A stretch of 64,000 nt of DNA, from contig UBTY01000009.1 of NCBI GenBank assembly GCA_900468535.1, forward strand, positions 248,001 through 312,000, read 5' to 3'. Under the pieces are notes generated by a model. The model was not told the DNA's origin, ran no database searches, and saw only the letters and a list, made by a program, of their open reading frames with translations. Source of the DNA: Hyphomicrobiales bacterium (GTDB lineage: Bacteria > Pseudomonadota > Alphaproteobacteria > Rhizobiales > Rhizobiaceae). Positions 63,655 to 64,000 of this stretch are shown piece by piece. Position numbers and translations under genes: made by a program. Position 1 is the first letter of the stretch. Each line of letters opens with the position of its first letter.

Positions 63655-64000
63655 CGTCCTGCACCACCGTCACGTCAGTCACCCGTCTTGCCGCTTCCTG
63701 GCGCTTCTGGATCCGTTCGCGCGCCGAGATGCCAAGCAATTCGGCGATCCGCCAGATCGCATCGTCTTCCATCTCGCTTCGCTCACCGTCCGCGTAGACG
63801 ATGTCCCACAGAATGCCGATCAGCTCCACCCGCTGCTCGTTGTTCAGATGGCGCTTGAGATCGGAGGTGAAGCGATAATAGTCCACCGCCGAACTCTCGG
63901 CTTCCTGCCCCGCCGCGATCAAGGCGTCGAGCTGCTTGCGGTCCAGGCCGTATTGATCCTTCAGCAGCTTGCGAAGGCGCTTTTTCTCGCTGTCCTTGAC
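63644..64000 (-). CDS. TerB-like protein (partial, N-terminus outside window)
   Basis: The last 118 codons of a TerB/tellurite-resistance-like helical domain. The frame is open to the right edge, with VKDSEKKRLRKLLKDQYGLD at the border. The core LNNEQRVELIGILWDIVYADGERSEMEDDAIWRIAELLGIS matches the DnaJ/TerB-like module of short alphaproteobacterial proteins. It is the upstream partner of the amidotransferase gene, overlapping by 11 bp. Confidence 0.85.
   Translation of the reverse strand, partial: VKDSEKKRLRKLLKDQYGLDRKQLDALIAAGQEAESSAVDYYRFTSDLKRHLNNEQRVELIGILWDIVYADGERSEMEDDAIWRIAELLGISARERIQKRQEAARRVTDVTVVQDDAD

Overview
The window is a gene-dense, moderately GC-rich stretch of chromosome from an alphaproteobacterium, most likely a member of the Rhizobiaceae (Rhizobium, Agrobacterium or Sinorhizobium type). 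The signs are the gene set and order: ffh, chorismate mutase, rpsP, rimM and trmD together; dapF, mtaB and ftsY together; a ccmABCDG block beside acnA; an IalB-family protein; UPF0314, DUF2794 and DUF1223 genes; and CtrA-type boxes. I found no prophage, transposase, CRISPR array, rRNA or tRNA. Both ends cut genes: a response regulator on the left and a TerB-like gene on the right.

Layout. 1-7.1 kb: response regulator, L,D-transpeptidase, two aldo/keto reductases, SixA-like phosphatase, leuC, and an amino-acid ABC pair without an ATPase. 7.2-14.3 kb: translation and secretion genes on the minus strand (ffh, chorismate mutase, rpsP, rimM, trmD, rplS), interrupted before rplS by a methyltransferase and an opposing NCS1 permease. 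14.5-22.8 kb: metallo-hydrolase, an aberrant EF-G-like protein, then dapF, mtaB, ftsY, yciB and UPF0314 on the plus strand. Both protein-targeting GTPases, Ffh and FtsY, are therefore present. 22.8-28.7 kb: cytochrome c maturation genes ccmA, B, C, D and G, then aconitase acnA. 28.8-38.3 kb: DUF1223, a structured non-coding stretch, DUF2794, an acetyltransferase, a Bax-inhibitor family membrane protein with a likely ybhL-type leader, the YbbA/YbbP exporter with divergent tesA-like esterase, ThpR, a low-molecular-weight phosphatase, PCD, YkvA and an ECF sigma factor. 38.6-50 kb: IalB, rlmN, a TrpX-like ABC operon, two LysE exporters, SDR, argG, a Bcr-type MFS pump, a hexapeptide acetyltransferase and an unknown 143-residue protein. 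50-64 kb: M3 peptidase, an Fbp/Afu-like ABC operon, PhoD, typA, GNAT, ppa, YggT, an MFS exporter, a glutamine amidotransferase and a TerB-like gene.

Most of the window is ordinary core genome. The observations most worth following are regulatory. Pho-box-like 11-bp-phased repeats lie upstream of the Fbp/Afu-like ABC operon, of phoD and of the DUF2794 gene, suggesting a local phosphate-starvation module. CtrA-type boxes lie upstream of the unknown 143-residue gene and of a GNAT gene. Four successive hairpins fill the gap at 29.60-29.75 kb. A long hairpin with a GCGA tetraloop separates rpsP from rimM. A terminator-like hairpin abuts the start codon of the ABC ATPase. On the protein side, an EF-G-like protein lacks the conserved switch I motif and the catalytic histidine. 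I saw no convincing wholly new multi-gene system.
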